This document shows positions 11,475-23,904 of a DNA stretch of 64,000 nucleotides, piece by piece (the stretch's first letter is position 1; each line of letters opens with the position of its first letter). The stretch covers positions 13,020,001 to 13,084,000 of the forward strand of contig OZ316893.1 in assembly GCA_973895155.1 (NCBI GenBank), written 5' to 3'. A model generated the notes under the pieces. The model saw only the letters and a list, made by a program, of their open reading frames with translations, had not been told where the DNA came from and did no database searches. Source of the DNA: Marsupella aquatica (lineage: Eukaryota > Marchantiophyta). Position numbers and translations under genes: made by a program.

Positions 11475-12810
11475 GGCGATTCAGTGGTCCCTGGCAGCTT
11501 CATGTTCTTTCTTTACTAGTTCTCTCGATTGTTTGCCTCACTCATCACATGGGAAGTACGAGAGGTTTCAACACCAAGGAGCACCAACATTGTACGATCT
11601 AGACAATCTAGGAGGTTGGTTTTCTCATTGAGTTCCTTCTCCTAAAGTTCCAACAGTCCGAAATAGTGTCGAATAGACGATCATTTATGAACAGTATTGA
11701 TTGACCAAATCACACTCTATTAATTGAGGAGACGCAAGAGATTAGAAGCATAGTTCTAGGTGTGGTTTTCCTTATCCGAGAAGCGGCTATCCAGCCATGT
11801 CTTTGCATTTATTAGCTTAGCTTTTGTCTTTGTATGGATCGACGACATAGTATGGCTGCGACAAAGTCACCACTCTGAAATAATATCAATTGGATTGTGC
11901 TATCACTGATTGGCATAGTTAACGTTGGTCTATGCCAAATTTGTCTACCACACGCATAGACAACGTCGATTGCTGATGACCAAGGTAGGCTACCAAATTG
12001 GCACTCACGTCCATGCCATTTTTGTCACCTTGTAGACCAGAAATCCCAGGCCATAAAGAGACACACCGTCACGGTAGTGTAACAATTTCTCCCGGTACTT
12101 AAATTCAAATCTTGGGCAGATTGCACCGATTTGCAATCTGTGAGTCATTTGCAATGAGAAAAAGAGGTACGTGGAAATAGTGACGACTTCTGGTCCGGAT
12201 GTAATAGCCTCTGTGAATGATCTAGCTATCTATCTATCCACTAGTATATAATTGCTTGAGCTGCAATAGTCTGGGACTGTTGCCTCATTGATGGGTCACG
12301 ATTTGCTTCTGACCTTTGTTTGTGTTTTTATTCTAAGCAGACACTACGTTTTTTTAACACACTATCCATTCTGGTTGTCAACTACTGCCGCCTCTTTATT
12401 GGTGAATCTGCTCCATGCATGTAAGTTACCGGTATTTTGTACACAAATTCAGAATGATAATGAGCTATTAGTGCTCATTGTAAATTTGACGTTAATGTGT
12501 ATTCTCGTTGCTTATTTTGTATTCCTATTTGCCTGAATGACAACACGCACCAGATGGCTTGATCCTTGAATTGCTAGTCGTGTCTGAGTTGAGAGACCAT
12601 CTTGGCATCTATCGGCAATTGGAGGATCCCTTTTTGTAAGGAAATCTTTGCATTTGGCACACAAAGCTGCTTGAATGCAAAGAAGTGTGAACAGCAAAGC
12701 CTTCAAACTAAGCAATTTAGTTCTAAGCCTTCGATGAATTTTCTTGAATTTCCCTCTACTTATCAATGAGGAGAACGTGCTGAAGGGATGTGTGTGTTTT
12801 TCAGAGAGGC
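11475..12810. other. No gene recognised
   Basis: This stretch has short ORFs only and no domain I can identify. It separates the GH3 fragment from the ACCase fragment. Confidence 0.45.
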
Positions 12811-13216
12811 AACCACCTCACTGCAGTCGGAGTGTTGGATTACATTGGCTACCTTGTGAAGGGACATGTTTGTCCACAAGTACGTACATCTATGCCCAAT
12901 TTACATAGCATATAACTTGATGTTGATCCTGTTTCTGGAAGGTATTTTACGCCTTACATTACAAAAGCGCAACGATTGAGAGTTGCCTTGTTAGTATTGT
13001 GTGTTAGTACACGGTAATGACACCGTCTCTTCTGTTTCACATTTAAATTGATAAAGACTTGTTAGAGTGCAGCATATACCAGAGTTATTGAGGATTGATT
13101 ACGGTGGGACAGATTGACTTGACAAAAGGGGGCCCTGGAACCTACCGCCTGCATCTCAATGGATCAGAGGTTGAAGCCAAACTTCAAAGTATTCGTGATG
13201 GTGGACTCCTTGTGTA
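12811..13216 (+). pseudogene. Homomeric acetyl-CoA carboxylase (ACC1-type) exon remnants
   Basis: Two exon-like pieces match the region just before the biotinyl-carrier domain of eukaryotic multidomain acetyl-CoA carboxylase. The first (12811-12879) reads VLDYIGYLVKGHVCPQ and ends at a GTACGT donor. The second (about 13104-13216) reads GGPGTYRLHLNGSEVEAKLQ followed by IRDGGLLV and then a stop and GTAT. The ancestral enzyme makes malonyl-CoA in the cytosol. Neither the catalytic carboxylase domains nor the MKM biotin site is visible in the window, so this is a small relic. Identification rests on the SEVEA...RDGGLL pattern, which is distinctive for this family. Confidence 0.6.
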
Positions 13217-16133
13217 GGTATATTGTTTTATCCACTCCTTGTGTAAGCATTGGACTACCATACTACGTCAGAGCTTCCAACTTAGTGTCGTGCTAGCTTT
13301 ACCAGCATAATTAGTTCTGGAATTTGGGCCTACTACTGTAAAATTTCAGAGTCTAACAAGTGCTGCACTTCATTATATTGCAGCTGGATGAGAATAATTT
13401 TGGCCCTTAAGAGACCTCGTGCAGAGAGTTTCTCCTGAGACGGATGACAAAGGGTGATCGAAATCAAGGATATACATTCCTCTATGGATAAGTATATCTT
13501 TAGCCCATATTCCCTACTTTGTAAGCTAGTACATATCTTCACTTACGTCTTCCTGTTTTAGGCTACAATATTCCTGTTATTTCCTCTTAGTCTACCGTGC
13601 TCAGACGTCACTTGATGAGTGCAGTATAGCAGTCCTGATAGCAGTACACAATTCTAGATCATAAGGGATTTGTGGCCGTTCTTGAAAACAGAATGGAAAA
13701 GGGCACATTAGTAAGGCATTGCTTGTTTGTTAAATTGCATAAGCACAAATCCGGTTGTCCAATTTCTGATTGATACTTTGGACAATATGCAATTTGACGA
13801 CAAGGATCTAGAATGATTAAAATAGTGATTGATGTGGCAACGATCTAGAATGATTGAAATAGCAACTGATGTGGTAGCTATGCCGGCAGAAAGAAATTTA
13901 GCAGGTGCTGAGGATTTTGTTCTGGTATGGCTTGTGCGCAGGTGCCCGCCAAGTGGATTTTGTGTGAGCTCACTATTCGGCTTCCAGGTCCTTGTGGGAT
14001 GAATTACTTCAAGTTTAAAAGGTCAGATAAATAAGACAAGCTCATCGCTGGACAGCGTCGAAGTAGATGAAAAGCATGTCTATCATGTTCAAATGTAGTT
14101 GGAGTTGGACTCACATTCTTGGATCAGGACTGTTGCTGACTTTTTCAGTTTGTTGTTTTATGGTAGGGCTCATGACTTACCTCAGTGATGCAACCGGACC
14201 TACAAGACACTTGCTAGTGAGGACAAATTTCACACAAGAATCAAGGTCTAATAGCGATTCAAATCTGTTAGGCTGTATTTCCTAATTGTTTAATTCAAAG
14301 ATGCCCTAGCTACAGGTGTCCAGGCTAGGCTCTGACATTGACTAGTATCTCTTAGACTGGCACTTTTTGGTTTATTATGATTGTCAAGATTGGCCCTCTT
14401 TTCACTGTATTCATTCACATCATTCATACGGGCACTTTCTATTTGTTCATTGTGCTCTTTTCACTGTACTCACAATGATGCTGCTTTTTTGACAGATTTA
14501 CTTGTCATTTTCTATATTCCAATAGGGACTGGAGCACTGTTTATGTTGTCCATATATGGGTCACATTCAAGTCCTCAGAGTGACCTATGGTACCAGCAGT
14601 AAATAGACCTAAAAGTTAACATTTTAAGAGTCTGGATGTTTACATCGCGGTGCTCTCTCGTTCTCGCTCTTGTTGGACCATTAATGTTGCTTGCAAGTTT
14701 CCATGTAAGCTTGAGATCCAAATCTTCTTGATCTCCATGCAAACTACTATTCACCTGGTTGATATTGTTGGACTACCAGGTATTTCTGCTTTCCACATTT
14801 GACAGCGTGGGCAAAGGGTGGTGTAAAAGGCAGTTGGTGTAGTTTAAGCTACTTTGCAATCTTAGCCAAGATCTTAGCATCTTTGTCAAATTCTCATAGG
14901 CTAAATTTAGGTTTTAGCTAAGTTCTAGTGCAATTTTGGGGAAGTCGAGGGTCAGTACAAGGTTAAATTAAAAAGGTGGAGTATGTTTAAGAGGCAAAGC
15001 CATGGACAAATTAAGGACACTATAATTTCTATATAATATATATAACATTATCAAAAACATTTTAAAATCTTCAGAAAAATCCCCCAAAGCTGGTTAGTTT
15101 GGCGGTACACCTGTAATAAAAAAAAGCAGTGGGGGGCAAACATACAAAGCAAGACTTTCTATTAGTGTATCCATTCCTTCACTACTACACCACAGCCCGC
15201 ATCAAAGTTATTGATTCCTCTAAGTTTGATCAGTTCAGCTGAGTGGCATACTTCATCGATCTTGTAGTCACTACTACACCACAGCCCGCATCAAAGTTTG
15301 AGTGCAAAAAGGAATGCACAGTAATGAGGAATGACAGTTATGGTGGCTCTGAAATCAACACGGTCAACACTGCAACGGGCACCACAAGCGGGACAGTGTA
15401 ACTAGCATGACCAAGGTGAGGAAGCGCAAGGGTGATCCAATGAATGAGCCCTAGCAAGACCAACCTGCTTACTACGCACACCTGCCTGATTTGAGAGAGA
15501 AAAAGTCTTGACCTTCTAAATGGGATCAATCCGGGGTTCACACCTTGGCCGACCCTAAAATCCTGAACCTCAACCAGGGCCTTAACCAAGCCGGGAACCA
15601 AACTCTCCCTAGAGGTCCCTGGTCCAGCATGTGGATGACTTTTAATTGCCCTCCCCCTGCCCCTAGCCTTCCCCCAAATCCATTCAAAACATGTTATGGG
15701 TGTGTTATGGAACTAGAAACTCCCTTCAAATTAAATTTTAATCAAGGATATCTGGGATAGTGAATAACATTGAATTTATTAACCATTTTACTATTTGTAC
15801 TTGTGTACCAATGAGGTGTTGACATGTGGACCAACCATATAGTGACACTTGTCATTCCAATTTTGAGTACCCTTGCATAACAAAATGTGGCATATGTTTA
15901 ATAAAAGGCTTATTTCTTAGAATGTGCAACACATATATATTGGGACCTTGACTACTTCAAAAAATATTATAAAAATTACTTTCCATTCAATTAAAAATAC
16001 CCTTGCGAAGTTCGCACATACTCCTTGTATTACTAATACTGAGGGCCCAGGGCCGTAGAGGAGGCAGACCATTTACCAAAAATCAATTTGCTACTTCCAG
16101 AAATCTTATGGAGCAAGGGCGGATCCAGCCGGA
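13217..16133. other. No gene recognised; two 31-bp direct repeats
   Basis: No ORF here carries a domain. The sequence TCACTACTACACCACAGCCC with 11 further identical bases occurs at 15179-15209 and again at 15268-15298. Short imperfect repeats also occur near 13800-13870. Confidence 0.5.
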
Positions 16134-17850
16134 ATGTCCACTTCTCGCGTTTCTAAGGGGCATTCAACCTCAACATCACCTGCACCTACTCCGATTAAAG
16201 CCCATGTGAGACGATCAAAGAGAAAGGAGGTCCCCATTGCCATGAAAATTCTGAGGCCAGCTATTCCGGATAGTGAAGCTGAGAAGGTCAAACTGAGGGA
16301 GTCTTTGCTCAGGATGGACTGTGAGTCTCTGATGGAGCTACCCTGGAGTTATCAAAGCGAAGATATGATCAGAGAGATCCGATCCAAGGAGTGTCCGATT
16401 GAGTTTAAGGATACCTCCAGAGGCCGACCTGAGCGATGGACTTAGATGATGGTTGCAAGAGCTTTTGTATTGGAAGATGAAGAAGAAGGTCCAGTGGGGA
16501 GAGTTGTCAACCTAATCCTTCCTTACTTCAAAGGAGCCATCAACAGTAAGGACGGGTTCAATATTTTTAAGTGTTTGGATCCTGATCTGAGACAAGTCTT
16601 CAGCTTTCTGCTACCCCTGCTGTACCCTGAGAAGCCAAGAAGAGTTACTGTTGGAGTTGGCTCTACCATTGTTGCTGCTTACAAGGGAGAAAGAAAAGTC
16701 AACTAGGCTAAGCTTACCTTTGATTTAATAAGGAAGTTGGTACAGAACCTGTCCAACAAGAGTCCTACTCCCCTCTCCTGCTACCTGGCACATCTATATA
16801 GCTTTGAAGGAGTCTTGTTTAGAGAGGAGAAGAAAATACCAATTGGCCAAGTTCAACTTCATAAAGTATGGAGAGACAGATCCAGATATCACCCAGGCCA
16901 CCTCTGATGACAGTGAGGATGAGGAACCAGCAGAGACAAATCCTCGAAAGACCCGGTCTGCTGCCCGGAACCTCGACCCGGACTTTGCCGACCCGGCCTT
17001 CGTCAACCCGGCTGAATTTCCGGATGCACCCGGCCATGCCTCCCTAGACACCCTAGCTGATTTCCAGATCATCTCAGACACATTCCAGAAGGTGAAGAGG
17101 AAGACCACTGTGATGGAGAAGGCCATCACTGACATTTCTCAGAAGTTAGGAGTGAAACCAGGGCAGATTCTTGAAAAGATCTCCACCATGAGTGATGCCA
17201 CAGATAAGAGGAAGTTGGAGAAGGAGAATGAGTTCCTCAAGAAGAAGGTATCTGAACTCAAACAGCAGTTGGAAAGGAGTAAGAAGAAGAATGAGCTTGA
17301 GCATACTCTCCAACTCAGTATCACTCAATCTTTGGATCTGATTGAGCCTTTGACTAAGATAGCTTCTCCGAATCTTTTTAAGGCCCAAATTTATGATGAG
17401 TATTTGGCCAAGAACACCACACCCATCCTTTTCTCCAAGATTAACCATTTAGTGGTAGATATGAGTACCAAGGTGGATGATGCACTTACGGGCCTCTCAA
17501 AGACCTGTGAAGCCTTAAGGGAGATGAGTGACTTGACTACAAAAGAGCTATTAGCTGATACTGAGATTCTTGCCTTTACTACCAGATCTTTCTCTCCTAG
17601 TCCTCATGAAGGAGTCTATTCCACTGGCCCCTCATCACCCCTCAACCCTCCTGGTTTCCCCACTCCCAGTACACACTTCCACTCCCATTCTTACACTTAT
17701 TCTCATGACCCAAGTGCCCATCAGGAGAACATGGATATTGACCCGTCCATCCCTTTTACCACTGGCCAACAGGGAGTTTTCCTTCGACCAGAACCCCTTG
17801 CCATAGCTAACCCTGAGGAGGTTCCTTCCCAAATGCTAGGACCAGAATAG
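16134..17850 (+). pseudogene. Unidentified repeat-type protein with coiled coil (retroelement-like)
   Basis: A coding trace starts at Met 16134, is interrupted by stops ending at 16445 and 16706 in the same frame, and shifts by one base near 16830 into a 348-codon ORF ending at 17850. The first part has a basic Ser/Thr-rich N-terminus and a hydrophobic block (VVNLILPYFKGAINSKDGF). The C-terminal part has an acidic stretch, a Lys/Glu-rich heptad region forming a likely coiled coil (residues about 125-165 of the last ORF) and a Pro/Ser/His-rich tail. No family is recognised. A purine-rich tract (AAAAGGAGGAGAA) follows at 18062-18074, as found before 3' LTRs, so a gag-like or LARD-type element is possible. 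Confidence 0.4.
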
Positions 17851-18376
17851 AGTTATATTTAGAGAGTTAGAGCCATATTAGTTTAGACCTAGAAATAGCT
17901 ATATAGATTAGTATATGAGTAAGTAGACTCCAATATTTTGTTAGTGTATCCATTGGAGACTCTACTCCATTTTTGACTAGGATAGTTCACTTTTATTTAC
18001 ATATTTCTTTAGACTTGGGTTTTGAAAAGGCATATCTTTTCATAATCTCCACTTTTAGTACAAAAGGAGGAGAACCCAAAGTCAACCTTGGGAGAGAGAG
18101 ATGCATTTGATTTCCCCATTTTGATTTTGGAGAAATCTATGTCTTTTCTTCCCTTCTTTTTACCATGGTTAAGTAAAGAGAAGTTTCAAGATTAGCAACC
18201 CTTTGAGTTGTTGTGCAATATTCAATGAATACTAGCGTGTGCCTATGATGATATTGGAAGATCAGCAAGGTCTATGACCAATTCATATAGAAGATTCACC
18301 AAAGAAAAATTGAAATTTACGTGAAACTCAAATAAGCAATCTTAAGGATAGTAGGGATAAGTGCAGGGAATTTACT
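17851..18376. other. No gene; purine tract
   Basis: No gene is seen. A purine-rich tract at 18062-18074 is followed by CCCAAAGTCAACC, which could be the polypurine tract of the preceding element. LTR copies were not found. Confidence 0.3.
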
Positions 18377-19135
18377 GTGAGACTACAGGGAATTCACTCC
18401 TGTGAGTTTGCATTTGCACCTGGACCTGTATGTTGGAGAATGGCGGATAAACCGGAAGTTTTAAGGGAATTCAAAATCACTAACATCCGTGCTTACCAAT
18501 TGCTGCATCCAACTACTGAGGATCATGAGAGTCTAAATCGAACCTGGGGGACCAGCAAGTCGGCGGAGGAATGGAGAGAGGGATGGGCAAGTATTTGGAG
18601 ATCGGATTTGTCCACTCGTGCAAAGACCTTTATTTGGAGGGTGTTGGCCTCTGGACTCTTTACAGGAGTGAGGGCTGCTCGCATTGGCAAGGCTAACGGG
18701 CACTGCAAGCTCTGCCCTGGAGTAAGCAAATCGCTTCTTCACCTTTTTATGCAATGTACACATGCTAGGAAGTGTTGGTCAGTCTGTGCTGGTGGCTTCA
18801 GGGGCATGTTTGCTGACTACCCTGATGGATTAGTTAGGCTTTTAGATTCTGCAACTGGCAGAGAACCAGGGAAGGTAGTGAAAATGTTTATTCTCTTCCA
18901 GATGTTGTGGCAGCTGTGGAGCGGCAGAAATGAACATATGTTTCAGATAGATGGTACTCGTAGATTTGACTTTAGATTTTTGCTTTCGGAGGCGGTGGAT
19001 CATGTCTCTGCTATGGGACTGGGCATGCCCCATAATCGACGATATGCTAGATTACAGAGAGCGCGTGAAATGATGAGCTTGGAAAGAATGGTGTGGTTTA
19101 GCCATAGGGATGGATGGGTGACATCGGTCCCCTGA
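18377..19135 (+). mobile_element. LINE (non-LTR retrotransposon) 3' end with zf-RVT-type domain
   Basis: The 252-codon ORF contains the zinc-binding region found after the reverse transcriptase of plant L1-type LINEs: WREGWASIWRSDLSTRAKTF, then a Trp-rich block, then CKLC...HLFMQC (CxxC-H-C ligands), and a long Trp/Arg-rich tail. Reverse transcriptase itself is not present upstream, so this is a 5'-truncated insertion, the usual product of target-primed reverse transcription. An A-rich stretch (AAAATTATAAAAATTAAAT, 19290-19310) could be the degenerate tail. Confidence 0.7.
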
Positions 19136-19310
19136 CTTTGATATGTGGGGATTTTGTGTTCTTTTTGACACTTGTGAACCACTTTTGCCCCCTTATTCTG
19201 CGGAGTTCTGGGTATGGGTTGTACGTTGTTCCTTTGTTTCCTTGGCTGATGCTGATGGCTTTCCCCTGCCACGGGGTTTTCGTGGCTTTCAAAATTATAA
19301 AAATTAAATA

Positions 19311-20229
19311 TTCCAATGAAGGATAGTAGGAGAAGTAAACCAATTCGAGTATCCTAGTACCGTCTTAAGCAAGACCTGAAAAGTATCTCGGGTTGATTTA
19401 CATTGTTGTCTTCTAAATTCAAGAGATGGAGAAGAGTTGCCATGAGAAATTAAAAAGCATATACAATGTTGATTTCCGAATCTTAAATTAGGCCATAATC
19501 CTTATTGAAGGAGTGGTGATGGTCGGAATTCAATTTCCTTGCGCTTTGAAACCTCCTACCTACTCTCTCTAGTTTTAATCTTTGTTAATTCTAGTCTTTA
19601 TTATTGCACTATGAATCCTAAGGATTACCCACTTGAGTTTGTGGTTAAACATTTATGTTAAGGAGATCATTAGAAATCTCTCCAACCTAAGAATGTTGGT
19701 ATAAACTTCTCAAATTGTGTTAATTCAGTCTTTTCGATCTTATCCACTCCTAACGAGAACGAAATTGAGTTGTTAAGGAGTAAATAGTCATTTATATCTT
19801 TATCACCTTGCTACAGGCTCCACTCTCAGTAAGTTCAAATGTGGAGACATTCATTCGGGAGACTCGTATCTTTGCTACAATTTTAAGTCATAACTTCAGT
19901 TGAGCTTGTAATCTTCATGATCCCCATCGTTTGAAGTCAGAGTAGCACTATCATCTAGAAAACATAGGATTACTATTGGCGGTATGCGGTGTGTCTTAGC
20001 AAGAAACACAGAGTGTGAGGCGTGTAGTTTGATGGTTAAAGCGAACAGTGAAGCCTTGCAAACGGTAAGTCCATTGAAGTCAAGTGAGTCCGATAAGCAA
20101 GAAGTTGAGGTAGTACTTCTAGATCCTAGGAAGGGAAATGTGAGGGTGTATAATCGATAAGGGTTTGAAGGGGAAGGCCAAAGTATTACACAAGGATGTA
20201 GGAAAGGGCAACGGTCTAGAGATTGGAAA
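19311..20229. other. No gene recognised
   Basis: Only short ORFs without domains are present between the LINE tail and the CACTA-like element. Confidence 0.45.
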
Positions 20230-21578
20230 GTTGAAGATTTCTCTAAAGACATTGACTACTTCCACAATGTGATTAGCTTGCCAAGCGAGGGGAGGACCCC
20301 AAAGAGTTTAACTGCTACTAATGTGCCCGTGAAGAAGTTGGAAGAACATTTTGGACCAAAAGAGGGCCATAATGGCTACAAGAAAGGCGAGATCAAGGGA
20401 ATTCATGCTGAGGATATTCAGATACTCATTTGTGCCTTGGACGGGATAAAGAAGTTCTAGCCTTACACACAGGAAGTTGCGAAGGGACTTTATTACGAAC
20501 ACATTTTGAAGAAGAAGGTGAACTGAGCAGCTTTTGCTGTTGAGAAACACAAAGGGCAACTCCGAAGGTGGAAAATCCAAGAGAAGGAGTTAGACCTGAA
20601 CGTCCCACCTTGGAAGCGCGTTGAGCATAAGTACAAGCCTCCGACAGACTTAATTATTGATGTAGAGGAGGCCAATAGTTGTCGGAGCAAGGGGAAGCCT
20701 GATCCGAGCTCCAATCTTGGGGCCATAGAGCACGTCTCGCTTGGTGTGGAGTGTATGGAAGAAGGGGACATGTATCTAAGTATCATGTCTATCTAAGTTG
20801 TCAAAGAAGATTGAACAGAATCAACCGTCTGTAGCAAAGTGTAGGAGTTCACGATTACTTGGCAAGCACTTGGAGAAAATCATGGAGAGTGACAACAGTG
20901 GGAATGATGGGTCTGAAAAGTCAGTTGACACAAACTATGGGGTAGGTTTAAGTAATGGCGTTAAATCATATGGTGTTGAAGAGCCACGTAAGGTAGGACA
21001 AGGACAAACTGTCATTTTTACTTCAATTGAAGCTAATTGCATTAATTGTCCAATTTTTGTATATCTTGATTTGGTGCTAGTGTTACTAATTACTTGAATG
21101 TGCACAGTGTTATCAATAGGCTCCCCAACAATCAAGAACTAAATATTATGTGGATCCTAGGACAAAGGAAGTGAGTTTATGTAAGTAATTATTCATTACC
21201 TCATTTTCCATGAGCTTGTTTTTGACTTGCCAAGTGATTCCCGAGTTCAAAGATTCTCACAATTGCAGATTGACTATCACTAGTTACATTAATGTTTGAC
21301 TTGCTAACAGGATCTCTTTGGTTGGTTGTGGTAGTGACACCCTTGCCATGAGCATCTACTCGTGATTTGGATGATGGAATTGTCATAGAAAGATCAGAAC
21401 AAACATATGTACAACAATCATCTCATGCTGCAAAGAAGCAATGGGAAGAGAACACAAGCGAGCGTCGCAAGTTGGGCATGAAGAAAGCTGCAATCACTCT
21501 ATGTTGCTTGTGAAAGATCATGTTTGTGATTTATTGTTTGTCCTCTATTATTGTTTTCTTATGATGCATTGTGTGCAG

Positions 21579-22273
21579 ATTTGGAACAATGATGTTGATC
21601 CTAGTGATCCATATCGGGCACGTTGGGGAGATGATCTTTGTGATGTGTGTATGGGAAAACTGAATCCTTCTATCCATGAGATTAAGAAGCAAGACTCATG
21701 GGTTCTTCTTCATGTTTCTGTTGTGTTGGAGAATGATTGGGAGTATCTACAAGAGACTCTGTCAATGAAGAAGTTTAGGTCTCATTGTTCAGCAGGTGTT
21801 GAAAGCACAACAAGCAAGACTCCACAAATATTTTCAAGAAGGTGGAAGACGCCTGGACAAGAAGCCCCCTGAGAATGTGAAACCTGAACATTGGAAGGCA
21901 TTGTGTGAGTGGTGGTTGTCTCTAGAAGGGATGTCTAGCATTGACAAGATGAAGTATGCAAGATCTAAAGTCATTAATCCATCAAGTCAAACTTTGTAAG
22001 TATACAAGATTCATTTATAATTATTATGAATGTTTGTAAACAACAAGTAGGCTTACAGCATGTGTCTTTCTCTGTTTTAGCAATTGGTATGCAAAGAAGC
22101 AAGGAGTTTCATTCTAATATATTTTGTTTGGTTTCATTGTTCAGAAGAGAAAAAGAGGGGAAAGTCCACCTTTGTCAGAGCTACATTCCAAAGATGATAG
22201 AATTAATCCATCAAGTGTGAGATCTGTCACAAGTTAGGCCACACCATCTCAGCGGAGAGGCAGAAAGTTAATT
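21579..22273 (+). pseudogene. Transposase-24-like (Ptta/En/Spm) region, frameshifted, two exons
   Basis: After an acceptor (GTGTGCAG), an open frame from 21579 reads DPYRARWGDDLCD and SWVLLHVSVVLENDWEYLQE. A one-base shift near 21785 changes frame, after which it reads QQARLHKYFQEGGRRLDKKP and then PENVKPEHWKALCEWWLS. The exon ends at 21995 before GTAAGT. A further exon (22145-22273) starts KRKRGESPPL, contains one in-frame TAG and ends before GTGAGT. The KPP-EHW-L-EWW-S-K-A spacing fits the plant transposase-24 domain. The frameshift and stop make it non-functional. Confidence 0.5.
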
Positions 22274-23259
22274 GTGAGTATAGTTCACAAGCCCAATTTG
22301 TGATTTCCAAATTGTCAAGTCTATGTAATATCCACTAACTTTTGTATAATTGGTCAATGGTTGTAGACACCAATTTCCAAGACTATGATGGAAGACGATG
22401 TAAATCGTGGTGAGCTATGTTGACTAAAATTGTGGATGCAATAAATATTGGGATAAGTGTTGGGATGAGTGTTGGGTTTGACAAAATAATAACAATTTTG
22501 GCAAAACAGAACCACAATGAAGATGTGGAAGAAACCAAAATTATCCCAGTTGGGCCAAGACCATCTTCAATGCCTTCACAAATGAGTTCAGTTTTGAAAA
22601 GTCATTCGGGTCTGAAAAGTCATTCAGGCCGTAGTACTTAAGCTATGAAACTAGATTTTTTGGTGGACTTGACCAAAAAAGGTATGTTTTTTACATAGGA
22701 CAATTAAAGTAGTGTAATCAAACATGAATGACTTGGATTAGTGAATTTTTTCTAATGTCTTGAAATGTTTATGGGCAGTTGAAGATGATCAAGGGATTGA
22801 TCTCAATGTCGATACGAAATACAACACTGTCAACCCAGTAATTGTGAAACAAGAGATCAATGAAAAAACATAGGTGGTATATAATTTGCCTATGCAGCAT
22901 GATCAAGCAGGCAAAATAAGTGATGATTATTAATGTGTTCATTATCCCATGAATTTGTAATGTGAACCTAGTAGGGCATGCTTATGTAAATTGTCTCACC
23001 CTAATCTATTTTGCAAAAGATAATTGAAACTGTGACACATGAAACTGTTTGTACAAAGTCATCTGAAGAAACCATCGTTGCAGAGTTTCCAAAGTTGGTA
23101 CCTTCATCCTTTGTCTTGAAGGTGAGCAAAAACAAATTATTGCTTTCAATACATGTCTTATTCATTTATTTGTTATAATTTGTCATTAACAAACCTATTG
23201 AAATGATTGTATGAGTTTAATGAAATGACTGTATTATCTTGTTGATGTGTGCATCACAG

Positions 23260-23514
23260 TTTAAAGTAGGAGACATGATGAAACTGAAGTCACCAGTGGA
23301 TCAGCAAGTGATTGCTATTGAAAAAGTTGATGGAGTATGTGGAGTTGATCGATATTATGACAATCCAGTTTCTATTGGCTTCTTGATTGTCAAAGTTGTT
23401 TCTATTTTGAATAGAGATGCACCTCTCCAAGAAAAGCACCCAGAAAGGCTTGGTAGCCCTCAAATATGTGAAGGGGCATCCATTTTTGTGGAGATAGAGT
23501 TAATAAGGAAGTAG
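23260..23514 (+). pseudogene. TNP1/En/Spm C-terminal-like domain
   Basis: After the acceptor CATCACAG, an open exon encodes KVGDMMKLKSPVDQQVIAIE, then GVCGVDRYYDNPVSIGFLIV, and ends with ERLGSPQICEGASIFVEIEL. This is the beta-rich pattern (a residue change at xx-I-x-x-V-D-G, then G-V-x-V, then a GS/G-I ending) of the C-terminal domain of CACTA TNP1-like proteins. Its position, 3' to the transposase-24-like region on the same strand, supports one gene. Confidence 0.4.
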
Positions 23515-23792
23515 GATTTGGTAATTGAGTAGTGCTTACAATAGAAAATTCATGTGATTGAATTAGTTTCTATAGGTAGCATGGATACTGTTGTGCAACT
23601 ATAACTCTCAATTTTTGGATTCCTAGATGTGGATCACTCTAGAATTTTGTTGGTGTTTGAAATAATGATTTACCAAGATTGTATCATGTGTAAAATTTTG
23701 TTGATTTTGTATGTGAGACATATGTGAGATTTTTGTTATTATATATGTTTACATTTTAGGGTTTAAAACTCTAAAACTAATGACTCTAAATC

Positions 23793-23904
23793 TAGTGATC
23801 AATACACTCTAATGTCCTGTCATTTAAGTTCTATAATACACCCAAATTTAGTGATCAATACACTACAATGTACTTTCATTCAAGTTCTATAATACACCCA
23901 AATC
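23793..23904. repeat. Tandem duplication, 2 x 56 bp
   Basis: Two adjacent copies both begin TAGTGATCAATACACT and end in TAATACACCCAAAT, with five or six differences. Confidence 0.85.

Larger units (their letters stand above)
20230..23514 (+). mobile_element. Decayed CACTA (En/Spm)-like element, TNP1-type gene
   Basis: Exon-like open stretches alternate with AT-rich introns. A first stretch (20269-20795) carries stops but keeps a coding look, including DLNVPPWKRVEHKYKPPTDL. The middle part resembles the plant Ptta/En/Spm transposase-24 type domain, and the last exon resembles the TNP1/En/Spm C-terminal domain. Terminal CACTA inverted repeats were not located, so the boundaries are only those of the coding trace. 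Family assignment rests on domain pattern, with moderate certainty. Confidence 0.45.
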
